The notes: a model not told the origin generated them from the sequence alone. DNA of 16,155 nucleotides from Opitutaceae bacterium UBA2377 (GCA_002344205.1 DDSZ01000012.1:1-16155), one strand, 5' to 3'; shown: positions 1 through 7,336, counted from the first letter of the stretch. Translations and numbers: made by a program.

Positions 1-77
<77 letters not shown>

Positions 78-116
78 AACCTGGCCACGACGCTCACGCG
101 CCCTGACGCGGCGCGA

Positions 117-145
117 ACACTGGTCGGAGCGAGCTTGAATGTCAA
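117..145 (-). promoter_or_regulatory. Sigma70-type promoter of tRNA-Pro
   Basis: On the minus strand a perfect TTGACA -35 box lies at 145-140. It is followed after exactly 17 bases by CAGTGT at 122-117, a weak -10 box that keeps the conserved A2 and T6. Transcription would start near 110, leaving about 33 bases of leader before the tRNA 5' end at 77. The -35 box overlaps a perfect 10-base palindrome, CAAGCGCTTG (143-152), and a CTTGA/TCAAG inverted repeat (134-146). Confidence 0.6.
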
Positions 146-170
146 GCGCTTGCGTCAGCCGACGCAGAGT

Positions 171-175
171 GGGAG
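171..175 (+). promoter_or_regulatory. Ribosome binding site that sets the start of the flavin oxidoreductase
   Basis: GGGAG lies 10 bases before the ATG at 186. It favours that codon over the in-frame TTG at 135, and protein homology also begins right after 186 (MSSRLFEPLTLPSG). Confidence 0.6.
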
Positions 176-185
176 AGCCCGGGCG

Positions 186-1280
186 ATGTCGAGCCGCCTC
201 TTCGAGCCTCTCACGCTCCCCTCCGGCGCCGTGCTGAAGAACCGCGTCGCGCTCGCGCCGCTCACCAACCAGCAGAGCCACGAGGACGGCACGCTGAGCG
301 CCGACGAGGAGCGCTGGCTCCTCCGTCGCGCTCGTGGCGGCTTCGGCCTCGTCGAGACCTGCGCGGCGCACGTCTCGCGCGAGGGCCAGGCCTTCGATCG
401 GCAGCTCGGCATCTTCGACGACGCGCTTTCCTCGCGCCTCGGCGAGCTCGCCGCGGGCATCCGCGGAGCAGGCGCGCTCGGGATCGTGCAGCTCCACCAC
501 GGCGGCGTGCGCGCGCCGTCCCGGCTCACGGGCGAGCAACCCTGGAGCGCGAGCGCCTTCACGGAGGAGCGTGAGGGCTTCGAGGTGCCGCGCGCCGCGA
601 GCGAGGAGCTCATCGAGGCGACGATCGAGCGCTTCGCGGCCGCCGCCGAGCGCGCCGCCAGAGCCGGCTTCGGCGGCGTGGAGCTGCACGCCGCGCACGG
701 CTACGTGCTCTCGCAGTTCCTCAGCCGCACGATGAACCAGCGCGTCGATCGCTGGGGTGGCTCGCTCGAGAACCGCGCGCGCTTCTTGCTCGAGAGCCTG
801 CGCGCCTCACGCCAGCGCACGCCTCGCGGCTTCACGATCGGCGTGCGCCTCTCCCCGGAGAACTTCGGCTTGGCGCACGGCCTCGACCTCGACGAGACGA
901 TCGAGGTCGCCCGCATGCTCTCGAGCGAGGGGCTCGACTTCTTGCACCTGAGCCTCTGGGACGTGAGCAAGAACACCCAGAAGTACCCCGAGAAGCACGC
1001 GCTGCCGCTCTTCCGCGCCGCACTGCCGGGCGTGCCGATCCTCGCCGCCGGCAAGGTGTGGACGCTCGCCGAGGCCGAGGCAGTGCTCGAGCTCGGCGCG
1101 GACGTCGTCGCGCTCGGGCGCGCGGCGATCCTCAACCCCGAGTGGCCCGAGCGCGCGCGCGATCCGGCCTGGCAACCCAGGCGTCCTCCGCTCACACCCG
1201 CCGAGTACGCCGAGCTCGACCTCGGCCCCCACTTCGTGAGCTACCTGCACAAGTTCCGCGACATGGTCGCGCAGCCCTGA
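186..1280 (+). CDS. NADH:flavin oxidoreductase, Old Yellow Enzyme family
   Basis: This 364-residue protein is predicted to be a cytosolic FMN-dependent TIM-barrel enzyme that uses NAD(P)H to reduce activated C=C bonds of enones or similar electrophiles. It opens with the family pattern LFEPLTLPSGAVLKNRVALAPLT. The active-site segment HAAHGYVLSQFLS has H168 and H171 in the substrate-binding pair positions and Y173 where Old Yellow Enzyme has its proton-donor tyrosine. RWGGSLENRARF and the C-terminal phosphate-binding region (AAGKVWTLAEAE, then ALGRAAILNPEWP) are also typical. The length fits a stand-alone OYE domain. The C-terminal 4Fe-4S and FAD/NAD domains of 2,4-dienoyl-CoA reductase are absent. 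The physiological substrate cannot be told from sequence. It appears to be a single-gene unit, convergent with the Sel1 gene and divergent from the tRNA. Confidence 0.95.
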   Translation: MSSRLFEPLTLPSGAVLKNRVALAPLTNQQSHEDGTLSADEERWLLRRARGGFGLVETCAAHVSREGQAFDRQLGIFDDALSSRLGELAAGIRGAGALGIVQLHHGGVRAPSRLTGEQPWSASAFTEEREGFEVPRAASEELIEATIERFAAAAERAARAGFGGVELHAAHGYVLSQFLSRTMNQRVDRWGGSLENRARFLLESLRASRQRTPRGFTIGVRLSPENFGLAHGLDLDETIEVARMLSSEGLDFLHLSLWDVSKNTQKYPEKHALPLFRAALPGVPILAAGKVWTLAEAEAVLELGADVVALGRAAILNPEWPERARDPAWQPRRPPLTPAEYAELDLGPHFVSYLHKFRDMVAQP

Positions 1281-1296
1281 GCGAGCCCACACTGCA

Positions 1297-1337
1297 CGAG
1301 CCCGGGCGGCGCGCGGGTGCGCTCCCCCCGGGCCTCG
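1297..1337. terminator. GC-rich hairpin between convergent genes
   Basis: GCCCGGG (1300-1306) pairs perfectly with CCCGGGC (1327-1333). With one bulged base the stem extends by three pairs (CGA/TCG) to 10 bp. It sits in the 82-base gap between two converging stop codons, so it could terminate both transcripts. There is no T-tract on either strand, so intrinsic termination is uncertain. Nothing else is evident in this gap. Confidence 0.35.
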
Positions 1338-1362
1338 AGCTCGCCTGCGCAGCGTGGGCGCC

Positions 1363-2907
1363 TCAGCGACCCTTCGCCTTCAGCGCCGCGAGCGACTCGC
1401 AGCCCCAGCTCACGCCCGGGCACGACTTCTCGTAGAGCGAGCGCGCCGCACCGAGATCCCGCGGCTTGCCGAGCAAGGCGTGCTCGTGCAGGTAGCCGAG
1501 ACCCCAGCAGGTGTAGGCGTTGCCACCCGAGCAACCGCGCTCGAAGATCTGAACCAGACCACCCTGCTCGGCGCGACGCAGGTAGGTCGAGGCGCGGTCG
1601 GCGTCGGGGCGCACCCCGCGACCGTCGCGGTACGACACCAAGGCGTTGAAGCAGCCTTGCGCGTCCCCGCCGTTGCACGACCACACGAACAGCTCGGCTG
1701 CCTTGGTCTGATCTCGCTGGATGCCCGTGCCCATGTCGAGCACCGCACCCAGGTTGTTGCAGCCGTCGGCGTCGCCGCTCTCGCAGGCGCTCAGGAAGAG
1801 GCGCGCCGCGCGCGAGGTATCCTTCGCTACCCCGGCGCCGTAGAAGTACGCCACACCCAGGCGGGAGCACGAGTACGCGACCCCCTGCGAGCAGGCCTTC
1901 TCGTGGAGCTCGTTCGCGCGGTCGGTTCCGTCGAGCAGCACGGCGGCGATCGTGCAGCTCTGTGCGTCGCCTCGGGTGCACTGTTCGAGGCACTCTGCCT
2001 GGTCGCTCCCCGAGCAGCGGTAGGGCGCGGCCTTCTCGGCGGTGCACTTGCCTTCGCTCGCGACCATGCCATCGGGGCAAGCCATCTCGGCGGCCAGCTC
2101 CTTGGGCATGGGGCCCGACGCAGCGGGCGCCGAGGAGCCGCTCTCCAGGGCGATGAGCTCGAGGCGGATGACCGACGAACACTGCGAGGGCGCGCGCTCC
2201 ATGCCGGGCTGCACGCTGCCGCAGGCCGAGAGCTCGCCGTCACGTCGCTCGAGCTGCTTGGCGCTCGAGCTGCCGGCGCTCACGCCGGCACCGAAGACCT
2301 GGGCGGCGGTCCGCAGCTTGCCCTTGGTCCCGCTCGACATCGCGAACGCGCCCACGAAGGCCCCCCGCACGATGTGGGTCGCTGCCTCGCAGCCCTGCCC
2401 CTCCAAGCGGTCGCGGCCGACGGCAGACACCGTCGTCCGCAGCTTGCCGCTGTGCACCATCGCGAGCTCCAGCGCGAGCCCTCGCTCCAGCTCAGCACCG
2501 AGGTCGACCGCGATCGCCGCGCCGCCGAGCGGGAGGTTTGCGCGGATCTCGTCGACGTTCGTGAGCTGGATGACCTCCTCGCGTCGGCTCATGCCGAGGA
2601 AGCCGTAGCCCCCGGTCGTGCGGCAACCGGGGATGAGCCGCAGCTTCCCGCACCGGTACTCGACGACCGCCACGCCGTCGTGCATGGCCTCCTCGAGGTC
2701 CATGCGGTCCTGGGTCGACCAGTCGAGCACGAGCGGCGTGCCGCGCACGCCAGGCTCGCGACAGACGGCGTCTTCGCCTCCCTCTCCGAGCACGTTGCCA
2801 ACCGTCGGCGTCTCGGGACGCACCAACTCACCACCGGACGGCATGGAGGGGCACCCCGCAAGCACGGCCACCGAGAATGCGGACACACGACGCAACCATT
2901 CCAACAT
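1363..2907 (-). CDS. Cysteine-rich Sel1-repeat lipoprotein
   Basis: From the ATG at 2907 this is 514 residues. A signal peptide (MLEWLRRVSAFSVAVLAGC) ends in a good lipobox, LAGC, with the lipidated Cys at 19, so the protein should be envelope-anchored. An in-frame GTG at 2925 would add only six residues. Residues about 30-260 form a domain I cannot assign to a named family (patterns such as MHDGVAVVEYRCGKL and ATHIVRGAFVGAFAM). A linker follows, then a Cys-rich hinge, and from about 285 to the end several Sel1-like helical repeats. Each repeat carries paired cysteines (GDAQSC, GDADGCNNLG, GDAQGCFN, GNAYTCWGLG), as in the disulfide-stapled Sel1 repeats of Helicobacter cysteine-rich proteins. 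Sel1 repeats are protein-interaction scaffolds, and no catalytic motif is seen. It lies 128 bases downstream of a same-strand operon that ends in another Sel1 protein, so the two may be functional partners or old paralogues. Confidence 0.85.
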   Translation of the reverse strand: MLEWLRRVSAFSVAVLAGCPSMPSGGELVRPETPTVGNVLGEGGEDAVCREPGVRGTPLVLDWSTQDRMDLEEAMHDGVAVVEYRCGKLRLIPGCRTTGGYGFLGMSRREEVIQLTNVDEIRANLPLGGAAIAVDLGAELERGLALELAMVHSGKLRTTVSAVGRDRLEGQGCEAATHIVRGAFVGAFAMSSGTKGKLRTAAQVFGAGVSAGSSSAKQLERRDGELSACGSVQPGMERAPSQCSSVIRLELIALESGSSAPAASGPMPKELAAEMACPDGMVASEGKCTAEKAAPYRCSGSDQAECLEQCTRGDAQSCTIAAVLLDGTDRANELHEKACSQGVAYSCSRLGVAYFYGAGVAKDTSRAARLFLSACESGDADGCNNLGAVLDMGTGIQRDQTKAAELFVWSCNGGDAQGCFNALVSYRDGRGVRPDADRASTYLRRAEQGGLVQIFERGCSGGNAYTCWGLGYLHEHALLGKPRDLGAARSLYEKSCPGVSWGCESLAALKAKGR

Positions 2908-2969
2908 GGCACGGGATGCTGCCACGACCTGGCGCGCGAGCGGAACGCGAATTCGACCGCCGGGCGCGC

Positions 2970-2993
2970 GGGGCTCAGGCCACGGGGAGCCCC
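2970..2993. terminator. Hairpin between the three-gene operon and the Sel1 lipoprotein gene
   Basis: GGGGCTC (2970-2976) and GAGCCCC (2987-2993) form a perfect 7-bp stem with a 10-base loop. It lies just after the 20-bp tandem repeats at the 3' end of the upstream minus-strand operon and about 60 bases before the next gene. It may act as a terminator or processing hairpin. The minus strand has no T-tract after it. Confidence 0.35.
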
Positions 2994-2997
2994 CCTT

Positions 2998-3057
2998 ACT
3001 CCGGCGGGCGGCCGCTCACTCCGGCGGGCGGCCGCTCACTTCGGCGGTCGACCCTTC
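2998..3057. repeat. 20-bp tandem repeat, two perfect copies plus one diverged copy inside the gene end
   Basis: Two identical 20-base units occupy 2998-3017 and 3018-3037, each containing the palindrome GCGGCCGC (3008-3015 and 3028-3035). The adjoining 20 bases (3038-3057) match the unit at 15 of 20 positions and encode the last residues of the Sel1 protein (GRPPK). Read on the minus strand, the units carry stop triplets starting at 3038 (TGA), 3018 (TGA) and 2998 (TAA). Because 20 is not a multiple of 3, the three stops fall in three different reading frames. The pattern suggests tandem duplication of the gene's 3' end. Confidence 0.9.
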
Positions 3058-4451
3058 GCGACGAGCGCGTCGAGCTCCTTGCAGGCCTCGGCCACGCTCG
3101 GCCGGAGGCACTCCTTGCGGTTCGCAGGGAAGGACTGCCCACCTCGCGCGGTGTCCAGGGTGTCTTCTAGGTTGCGCCCGGTGTCGACCGTGAGCCAATG
3201 GTAGCGCGCGAGGCGTAGGCAGGGCGCGTGGTCGCGCTCGAAGCCCGAGCGTTGGCAGGCAGAGGCGGCGTAGTACCAAGGCGCGCTCGCGCTGCGTACG
3301 CGGCCTTCGCCCGGCTCGTGCAGCGCCGCCAGTCGATCGCAGGCGCGTGGCGCGTACTCGCCTTGGCGTGGTCCGTCGCGCCACTCCGCCGCCGGGCGCG
3401 TGGGCGGGCAGGCCAGCTCGTAGAGCGCACGCGCCCTCGCTTCGTCCTTCGCCACGCCGCGCCCCTCCTCGTAGGCCCTTCCGAGCTGGTAGCAGCCCTC
3501 GGCCTCGCCGTCGTCGCAGCCTGCAGCCGCGAGCGCGAGCCTGCGCTGGTCGCTCTCGGGCAGGAGGCTCGCCGCCTCTCCGCAGCTGCAGCTGCCCTGC
3601 TCGCAGGCCTCGGCGAGCACCCCGCCCATCTCGTGGCGCAGCTTCGTCACCGCCTCGAGCGGGTAGAGCGAGCGGTCGAGCATCATCGCCACCTCCTCGC
3701 ACTCGAGGGTCTCCCTGCAGACGGTCAGCATGCTCGCGTAGAGCTCGGCCGGGAGCTCGCTCTTGGGCTTGGCGTCGCGTGCGTAGAGCGCGCTCACGAA
3801 ATCGTTGCAATACCACCAATGTGAGGAAGACCTGCATTGCTTCCGGTTCTCCTCGAGCATCGCGAGCCCGACGCCCTTGCGCGTGAGCTTCTGGTAGCGG
3901 TAGAGCGCGCTGTCCTCGACGCGGCTGCGCGCGCGCAGGTCCTCGGCCCAGTGGGTGGGGTGGTTGCGGCTCGTCTCGGCGCGCTCCGCCAGGCTGCAGG
4001 CTTCGTCGTCGCCGAGCTCGCAGGCGCGATCGATGTAATGCTGGAACCTCAGGGCGTCGTGGTCGGTGTCCTGCGCGATGCGCTTGATGCGCGGGCGCTC
4101 CGGACCGCGATCGACTCCACAGCCCGCGGGCGCGCCATAACCACGGTAGCGGTCGGCCATCGCGCGGCAGGCCTGCACCTCCCCCGAGGCGCAGGCGGCG
4201 TCGTCGCGCCGGGCGAGCTCTGCGGGCGCGGTGCGCTGGAGCTTCGGGAGGGCTGGGTCTTCCGGAATGGCCTCGGCGCTCGTGCTGGCCGCCGGGGTCG
4301 CGGTGTTGCTCGAGCTGACGCTCGGAGGCGGCGTGGGCGCCGTCGTCGCGCCGTCGCCGCAGCCGGCGCCGTAGGCGACGCCGACCGCGACGAGCGCCAG
4401 AACGGCGGAGGCGCTCGCGGGGCGCTGGGGCCGAGGCCGGGGCGGCCTCAT
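3036..4451 (-). CDS. Sel1-like cysteine-rich exported protein
   Basis: From the ATG at 4451 this is 471 residues. The start is chosen because it overlaps the upstream stop by four bases (ATGA) and gives a plausible Sec signal: a basic Arg/Pro-rich n-region, a hydrophobic stretch (AVLALVAVGVAYGAGC), and a Cys near 30 in a suboptimal lipobox. A Pro/Ser/Thr linker follows. The body is helical with regularly spaced Cys pairs (ACASGEVQACRAMADRY, CELGDDEACSLAERA, CDDGEAEGCYQLGRAYEEG). The last is a clear Sel1 repeat near residue 350, followed by GRGVAKDEARARALYELAC. No enzyme motif is visible. It is the last gene of a three-gene operon with a cytochrome-peroxidase-like lipoprotein, so it may scaffold that envelope module. 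The C-terminus falls within a tandem repeat. Confidence 0.82.
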   Translation of the reverse strand: MRPPRPRPQRPASASAVLALVAVGVAYGAGCGDGATTAPTPPPSVSSSNTATPAASTSAEAIPEDPALPKLQRTAPAELARRDDAACASGEVQACRAMADRYRGYGAPAGCGVDRGPERPRIKRIAQDTDHDALRFQHYIDRACELGDDEACSLAERAETSRNHPTHWAEDLRARSRVEDSALYRYQKLTRKGVGLAMLEENRKQCRSSSHWWYCNDFVSALYARDAKPKSELPAELYASMLTVCRETLECEEVAMMLDRSLYPLEAVTKLRHEMGGVLAEACEQGSCSCGEAASLLPESDQRRLALAAAGCDDGEAEGCYQLGRAYEEGRGVAKDEARARALYELACPPTRPAAEWRDGPRQGEYAPRACDRLAALHEPGEGRVRSASAPWYYAASACQRSGFERDHAPCLRLARYHWLTVDTGRNLEDTLDTARGGQSFPANRKECLRPSVAEACKELDALVAKGRPPK

Positions 4452-5026
4452 CGCAGCACGACCTTCGGCTGGGGCTCGGCCTCGGGCCATTGGATGTCCA
4501 GCAGATACGAGGGCTCGGCCCATACACCCTCGTATTCACCGCCGGAGATCTCGTAGATCTGGAATACGCTCGGCGAGCCAGGGCGCATCGGCGCGATGAT
4601 CTGCGCCATGGGTTTGTCGGCGAAGAACCCGCCCTCAGGCGTGGGGGTGACCCACAGGAGCACGCCCTGGTGGGGCCCGGCGAGCTGACGAATGGCCGCG
4701 GCGGACAGGTCGCAATTGAGCTTGAGCCACTCACGCACCAGGTAGGCGCGGCAGCGCCGCGAGGCGCTCGACGAGGCGCGCGTGGGCGCGACCATCGGCG
4801 CATTGCGCCACTCCTCGGGCTTGGGGGGCTCGCTCTCCTCGCGCGGAATGGTGTGGTTCGCGAGCGGCGAGGGTCGAGGTCGCTCGGGTGCGCGGCGCTT
4901 GGGAGCGGCGCTCGCCGAGGCCGAAGCCGTGAGCGAAGGCGGAGAGCTCGACGCCGCGTTGCCGAGCATCGCCAGGCTGGCCGCGGCGAAGAGCGACATC
5001 GGGGCGAAGGCGTGTGCGAGCCTCAT
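4448..5026 (-). CDS. Small exported protein of unknown family
   Basis: This 192-residue protein is not one I recognise. The N-terminus (MRLAHAFAPMSLFAAASLAM, then LGNAASSS) is a convincing signal peptide with cleavage likely near NAA-SS. An Ala/Ser/Pro/Arg-rich linker runs to about residue 65. The C-terminal 110 residues look like one compact globular domain (YLVREWLKLNCDL, HQGVLLWVTPTPEGGFF, SVFQIYEISGGEYEGVW), with only two cysteines in total. Its start codon overlaps the upstream stop by one base (TGATG), with a GGAG ribosome binding site inside the upstream gene. Its stop overlaps the next start by four bases. This coupling suggests stoichiometric production with its neighbours, perhaps as a periplasmic partner of the cytochrome, but function is unknown. 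Confidence 0.85.
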   Translation of the reverse strand: MRLAHAFAPMSLFAAASLAMLGNAASSSPPSLTASASASAAPKRRAPERPRPSPLANHTIPREESEPPKPEEWRNAPMVAPTRASSSASRRCRAYLVREWLKLNCDLSAAAIRQLAGPHQGVLLWVTPTPEGGFFADKPMAQIIAPMRPGSPSVFQIYEISGGEYEGVWAEPSYLLDIQWPEAEPQPKVVLR

Positions 5027-7224
5027 CACAAGGTCTCCAGGTAGGCGACGAGGGCCTTCTTGTCCTCGGCCGAGAGGTGGCTCGTGCGGCCCATGCGGTC
5101 GGCGTTCTTCTCGACGAGCTCGAGCAGCGTGGCGTAGCGACCGTCGTGGAAATAGGGCGGGCTGCCGCCGACGAAGAGCAGCGAAGGGGTCTTGAAGGCC
5201 TCGTTGGACTCGCGCACGAAGCCCCTCGGAGGCGGTGGCGCGGGGAGGAGCGGCACCACGCTGCGATCGGTGTAGCCGGTCGCCGCCACGTGGCAGCTCG
5301 AGCACATCGCCTCTTTGCTCTCGAAGATCGCCTTGCCACGAAGGGCCTCGGCGCTCGGCTCGGCTTTGGCGCGAGGCGGGGCGACGAGCCCCTCGCGCAA
5401 GAACTTCACGAGGTGCCCGGCGCGCGCGACCGCCAAGGAGTCGGCGTTCCAATCGCTGGACCACCTGTGCAGCGTGAAGCCGGCGACGAGGCGAGCGGGC
5501 AGGTCCTTGCTCTCGCCGTGCCAGCCATAAGGCCCCTGCGCCGCGACACGCGCGACGAGCATCGGCGTCTGCCGCGGGTGGCCTGCGGCGCTCACCCTGC
5601 CCGGCTCGCCGCGGACCTCTTCGGACTTCACCTTCCAGCGTTGCATGAGCGCGTCGGCCTGCGCCTCGTGGCCGACGAAGTTCACGAAGGGCTCCCTGCC
5701 CGACATGAAGGAGTCGCTCTGGTCGTCGGGCGCGAAGCGGACCTCGTGCCAGACGTGGCCGTCTTCGCGCCCCTCCGGGTGGCAGCCCGCGCAGGCGAGC
5801 TTGCCGCTCATCACGCCGTCGGTCGCGTTGTAATAGAGGCGTCGCCCCAACGACATGCTCTCGTCGGCCTCGCCTGCGACGAGCTTCAGCGCCGGAGGAG
5901 GGACCGAATGGTATTGGCCGTCGCCTCGGGCGAGCGACACCATGACGACCTCGTCGGTCGAGCGGCAATGCACGTAGGCGGCGGCTTCGTCGCTCGAGAG
6001 CGCGATGCCCGAGGGTGCACCACAGCGCGTGGCGACGTCGTAGTAGGTCTCGCGGTGGATCGTGATCTTGTGGCGGCGGATCACACCGAAGCTGGGGTCG
6101 CTCAGCTGCGCGTCGAGCTCGACGAGCTCGTCCGTGCCCTCGCTGGCCACGAGCAGCGTCTCTTCGCTCGGCCGGAGCACCGCGGCCCGGGGCTGCACGA
6201 AGGCGTCGGCGCCCAGCTCGCTGTGCGGCATCACGCCCGGCGACCAGGGCCGCCCCTTCTCGACCTGCTCGAAGAGCGCGTTGCGCGTCTTCGGCATCGC
6301 GGGCTTGAAGCGGCCGGAGAGCGCGCGGTCGGGCTGGCCCTCGCGGCCCGGCAGGAGCACGTCGACCGCCGGGGTTCCCCACCAGGCGTCGCCACCCAGC
6401 GCGCCGAGCGCGTGCCGGGGGAAGTACACGCGGTCGCCTGCCGCATTCGCCACGGCCGCATAGCCGAGCGAGGCGGAGAGCTCGACGCCGGCAGGGGAGC
6501 GGAGCGGCGCCGCCGGCAGCGCCACGGAGCTCGCGGTGGGCGCCTCGCCGGCGAGGCCGTCGACGCGCGTCACGCCGCTGCCGACGAGGTGCGAGACGTA
6601 GGCGCGATCGCCGCTGGGCATGACCGCGATGCCTCGCGGCTCGCGGCCGACGTCCAGGGTGGCGATCACCGTGAGCTTCTCGAGATCGATCACGCTGAGC
6701 TTGGCCGTCCATGCGCTCGTGACGATGGCGCGCCGCTCGTCGGGGGTGATCGCGATCCCCCAGGCGTCGCCGGGCAGCGCGACGCGGGCCTGCTCGGCGA
6801 GCCCGCTCGGCGTGCGCGCATGCACGAGCAGCGCGCCCGCTCCGCTCTCGTCGATCTCTCGCACCGTGACGAAGACGCGCCCCGAGGCCGCGAGCACCTG
6901 CGCGGGTCGGCCCGGAAGCGCGATCGTCTTGGGCTCGGCGTCTCTCTGGAAGGGGAGCGGCACGACGCGCAGCGCGCGGTGATCTTCGTCGGCGACGTAG
7001 AGCGCGTCGTCTTCGGCCGCGCGCGCGAGGCTCGCGCCGGAGAGCGAGGGCGCCTTCGGTCCACGAGGCTGCTCGGCCGTCGCGGCCGAACCGGCCGGTC
7101 CGGGGGCCTGGGCGCCGCTCTGGGCGCTCGTGGGGGCCTCGCCGCCGCCGCGATCCGAGCAGCCTGTGAGGAGCGCCGATGCGAAGAGCGCGAGCGAGCA
7201 GAACTGGGTCGAGCCGAAGCGCAT
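5026..7224 (-). CDS. Lipoprotein fusing a beta-propeller to a di-heme cytochrome c peroxidase-like domain
   Basis: From the ATG at 7224 this is 732 residues. An ATG at 7254 would add ten. The signal FGSTQFCSLALFASALLTGC ends in a good lipobox, LTGC. After an Ala/Gly/Pro-rich linker, residues about 60-440 contain YVTN/YncE-like propeller blades (DAWGIAITPDERRAIVTS, VIDLEKLTVIATLDVG, GIAVMPSGDRAYVSHL, GIALSSDEAAAYVHC). The C-terminal part follows the bacterial cytochrome c peroxidase/MauG plan. SLGRRLYYNATDGVMSGKL precedes the first heme motif C478-A-G-C-H482. The second is C641-S-S-C-H645. FKTPSL, PYFHDGRYATLLELV (about 689-703) and LSAEDKKALVAYLETL end the protein. It should be an envelope-anchored, periplasmic or surface di-heme redox protein. 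Whether it reduces peroxide or oxidises a protein or small molecule is not decidable here. It leads a three-gene operon. Confidence 0.9.
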   Translation of the reverse strand: MRFGSTQFCSLALFASALLTGCSDRGGGEAPTSAQSGAQAPGPAGSAATAEQPRGPKAPSLSGASLARAAEDDALYVADEDHRALRVVPLPFQRDAEPKTIALPGRPAQVLAASGRVFVTVREIDESGAGALLVHARTPSGLAEQARVALPGDAWGIAITPDERRAIVTSAWTAKLSVIDLEKLTVIATLDVGREPRGIAVMPSGDRAYVSHLVGSGVTRVDGLAGEAPTASSVALPAAPLRSPAGVELSASLGYAAVANAAGDRVYFPRHALGALGGDAWWGTPAVDVLLPGREGQPDRALSGRFKPAMPKTRNALFEQVEKGRPWSPGVMPHSELGADAFVQPRAAVLRPSEETLLVASEGTDELVELDAQLSDPSFGVIRRHKITIHRETYYDVATRCGAPSGIALSSDEAAAYVHCRSTDEVVMVSLARGDGQYHSVPPPALKLVAGEADESMSLGRRLYYNATDGVMSGKLACAGCHPEGREDGHVWHEVRFAPDDQSDSFMSGREPFVNFVGHEAQADALMQRWKVKSEEVRGEPGRVSAAGHPRQTPMLVARVAAQGPYGWHGESKDLPARLVAGFTLHRWSSDWNADSLAVARAGHLVKFLREGLVAPPRAKAEPSAEALRGKAIFESKEAMCSSCHVAATGYTDRSVVPLLPAPPPPRGFVRESNEAFKTPSLLFVGGSPPYFHDGRYATLLELVEKNADRMGRTSHLSAEDKKALVAYLETL
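5035..5038 (-). promoter_or_regulatory. Ribosome binding site inside the cytochrome gene for the 192-residue protein
   Basis: GGAG on the minus strand lies 8 bases before the ATG at 5026, within the last codons of the cytochrome gene. Together with the TGATG overlap it supports translational coupling and fixes this start. Confidence 0.55.
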
Positions 7225-7261
7225 GCGGAGGGCCCGATGGGAGCACCTGGCCATGGCGCTG

Positions 7262-7322
7262 ACAACGCCACTCGTCGTGAGCTGCTTCCCGTGAGGCGCG
7301 CGGGTCGAGCGGGTGGCGTTGT
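7262..7322. repeat. 10-bp inverted repeat in the divergent intergenic region
   Basis: ACAACGCCAC (7262-7271) and GTGGCGTTGT (7313-7322) are perfect inverted copies separated by 41 bases. Each arm points at one of the divergent genes: the plus arm ends 14 bases before the aminotransferase ATG (7337), and the minus arm ends 7 bases before the alternative cytochrome-gene ATG (7254). The symmetry suggests a shared promoter element or operator controlling both directions. Confidence 0.7.
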
Positions 7323-7327
7323 ACGCT
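7315..7327 (+). promoter_or_regulatory. Candidate promoter element before the aminotransferase
   Basis: GGCGTTGTACGCT contains a -10-like TACGCT (7322-7327), so transcription would begin only about 3 bases before the ATG at 7337, giving a leaderless or very short leader. A near-identical 13-mer precedes the next gene at 8512-8524. No convincing -35 box is seen and there is no strong Shine-Dalgarno sequence. Confidence 0.4.
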
Positions 7328-7336
7328 CCGGCCGCC

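Noticed and set aside
135..185. Upstream TTG start for the flavin oxidoreductase
   Set aside because: The extra 17 residues lack homology and would put translation start over the tRNA promoter. The ATG at 186 has a ribosome binding site.
1354..3204. Plus-strand open frame of about 600 codons opposite the Sel1 lipoprotein
   Set aside because: Shadow frame produced by high GC. The minus strand has a lipobox and Sel1 repeats.
1410..4400. Recent duplication of the two Sel1 genes
   Set aside because: Their Cys-repeat style is shared but the N-terminal domains, lengths and sequences differ clearly. At most they are ancient paralogues.
7313..7336. GTG start for the aminotransferase
   Set aside because: It lies within the inverted repeat and promoter-like motif. 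The ATG at 7337 suits the family length.
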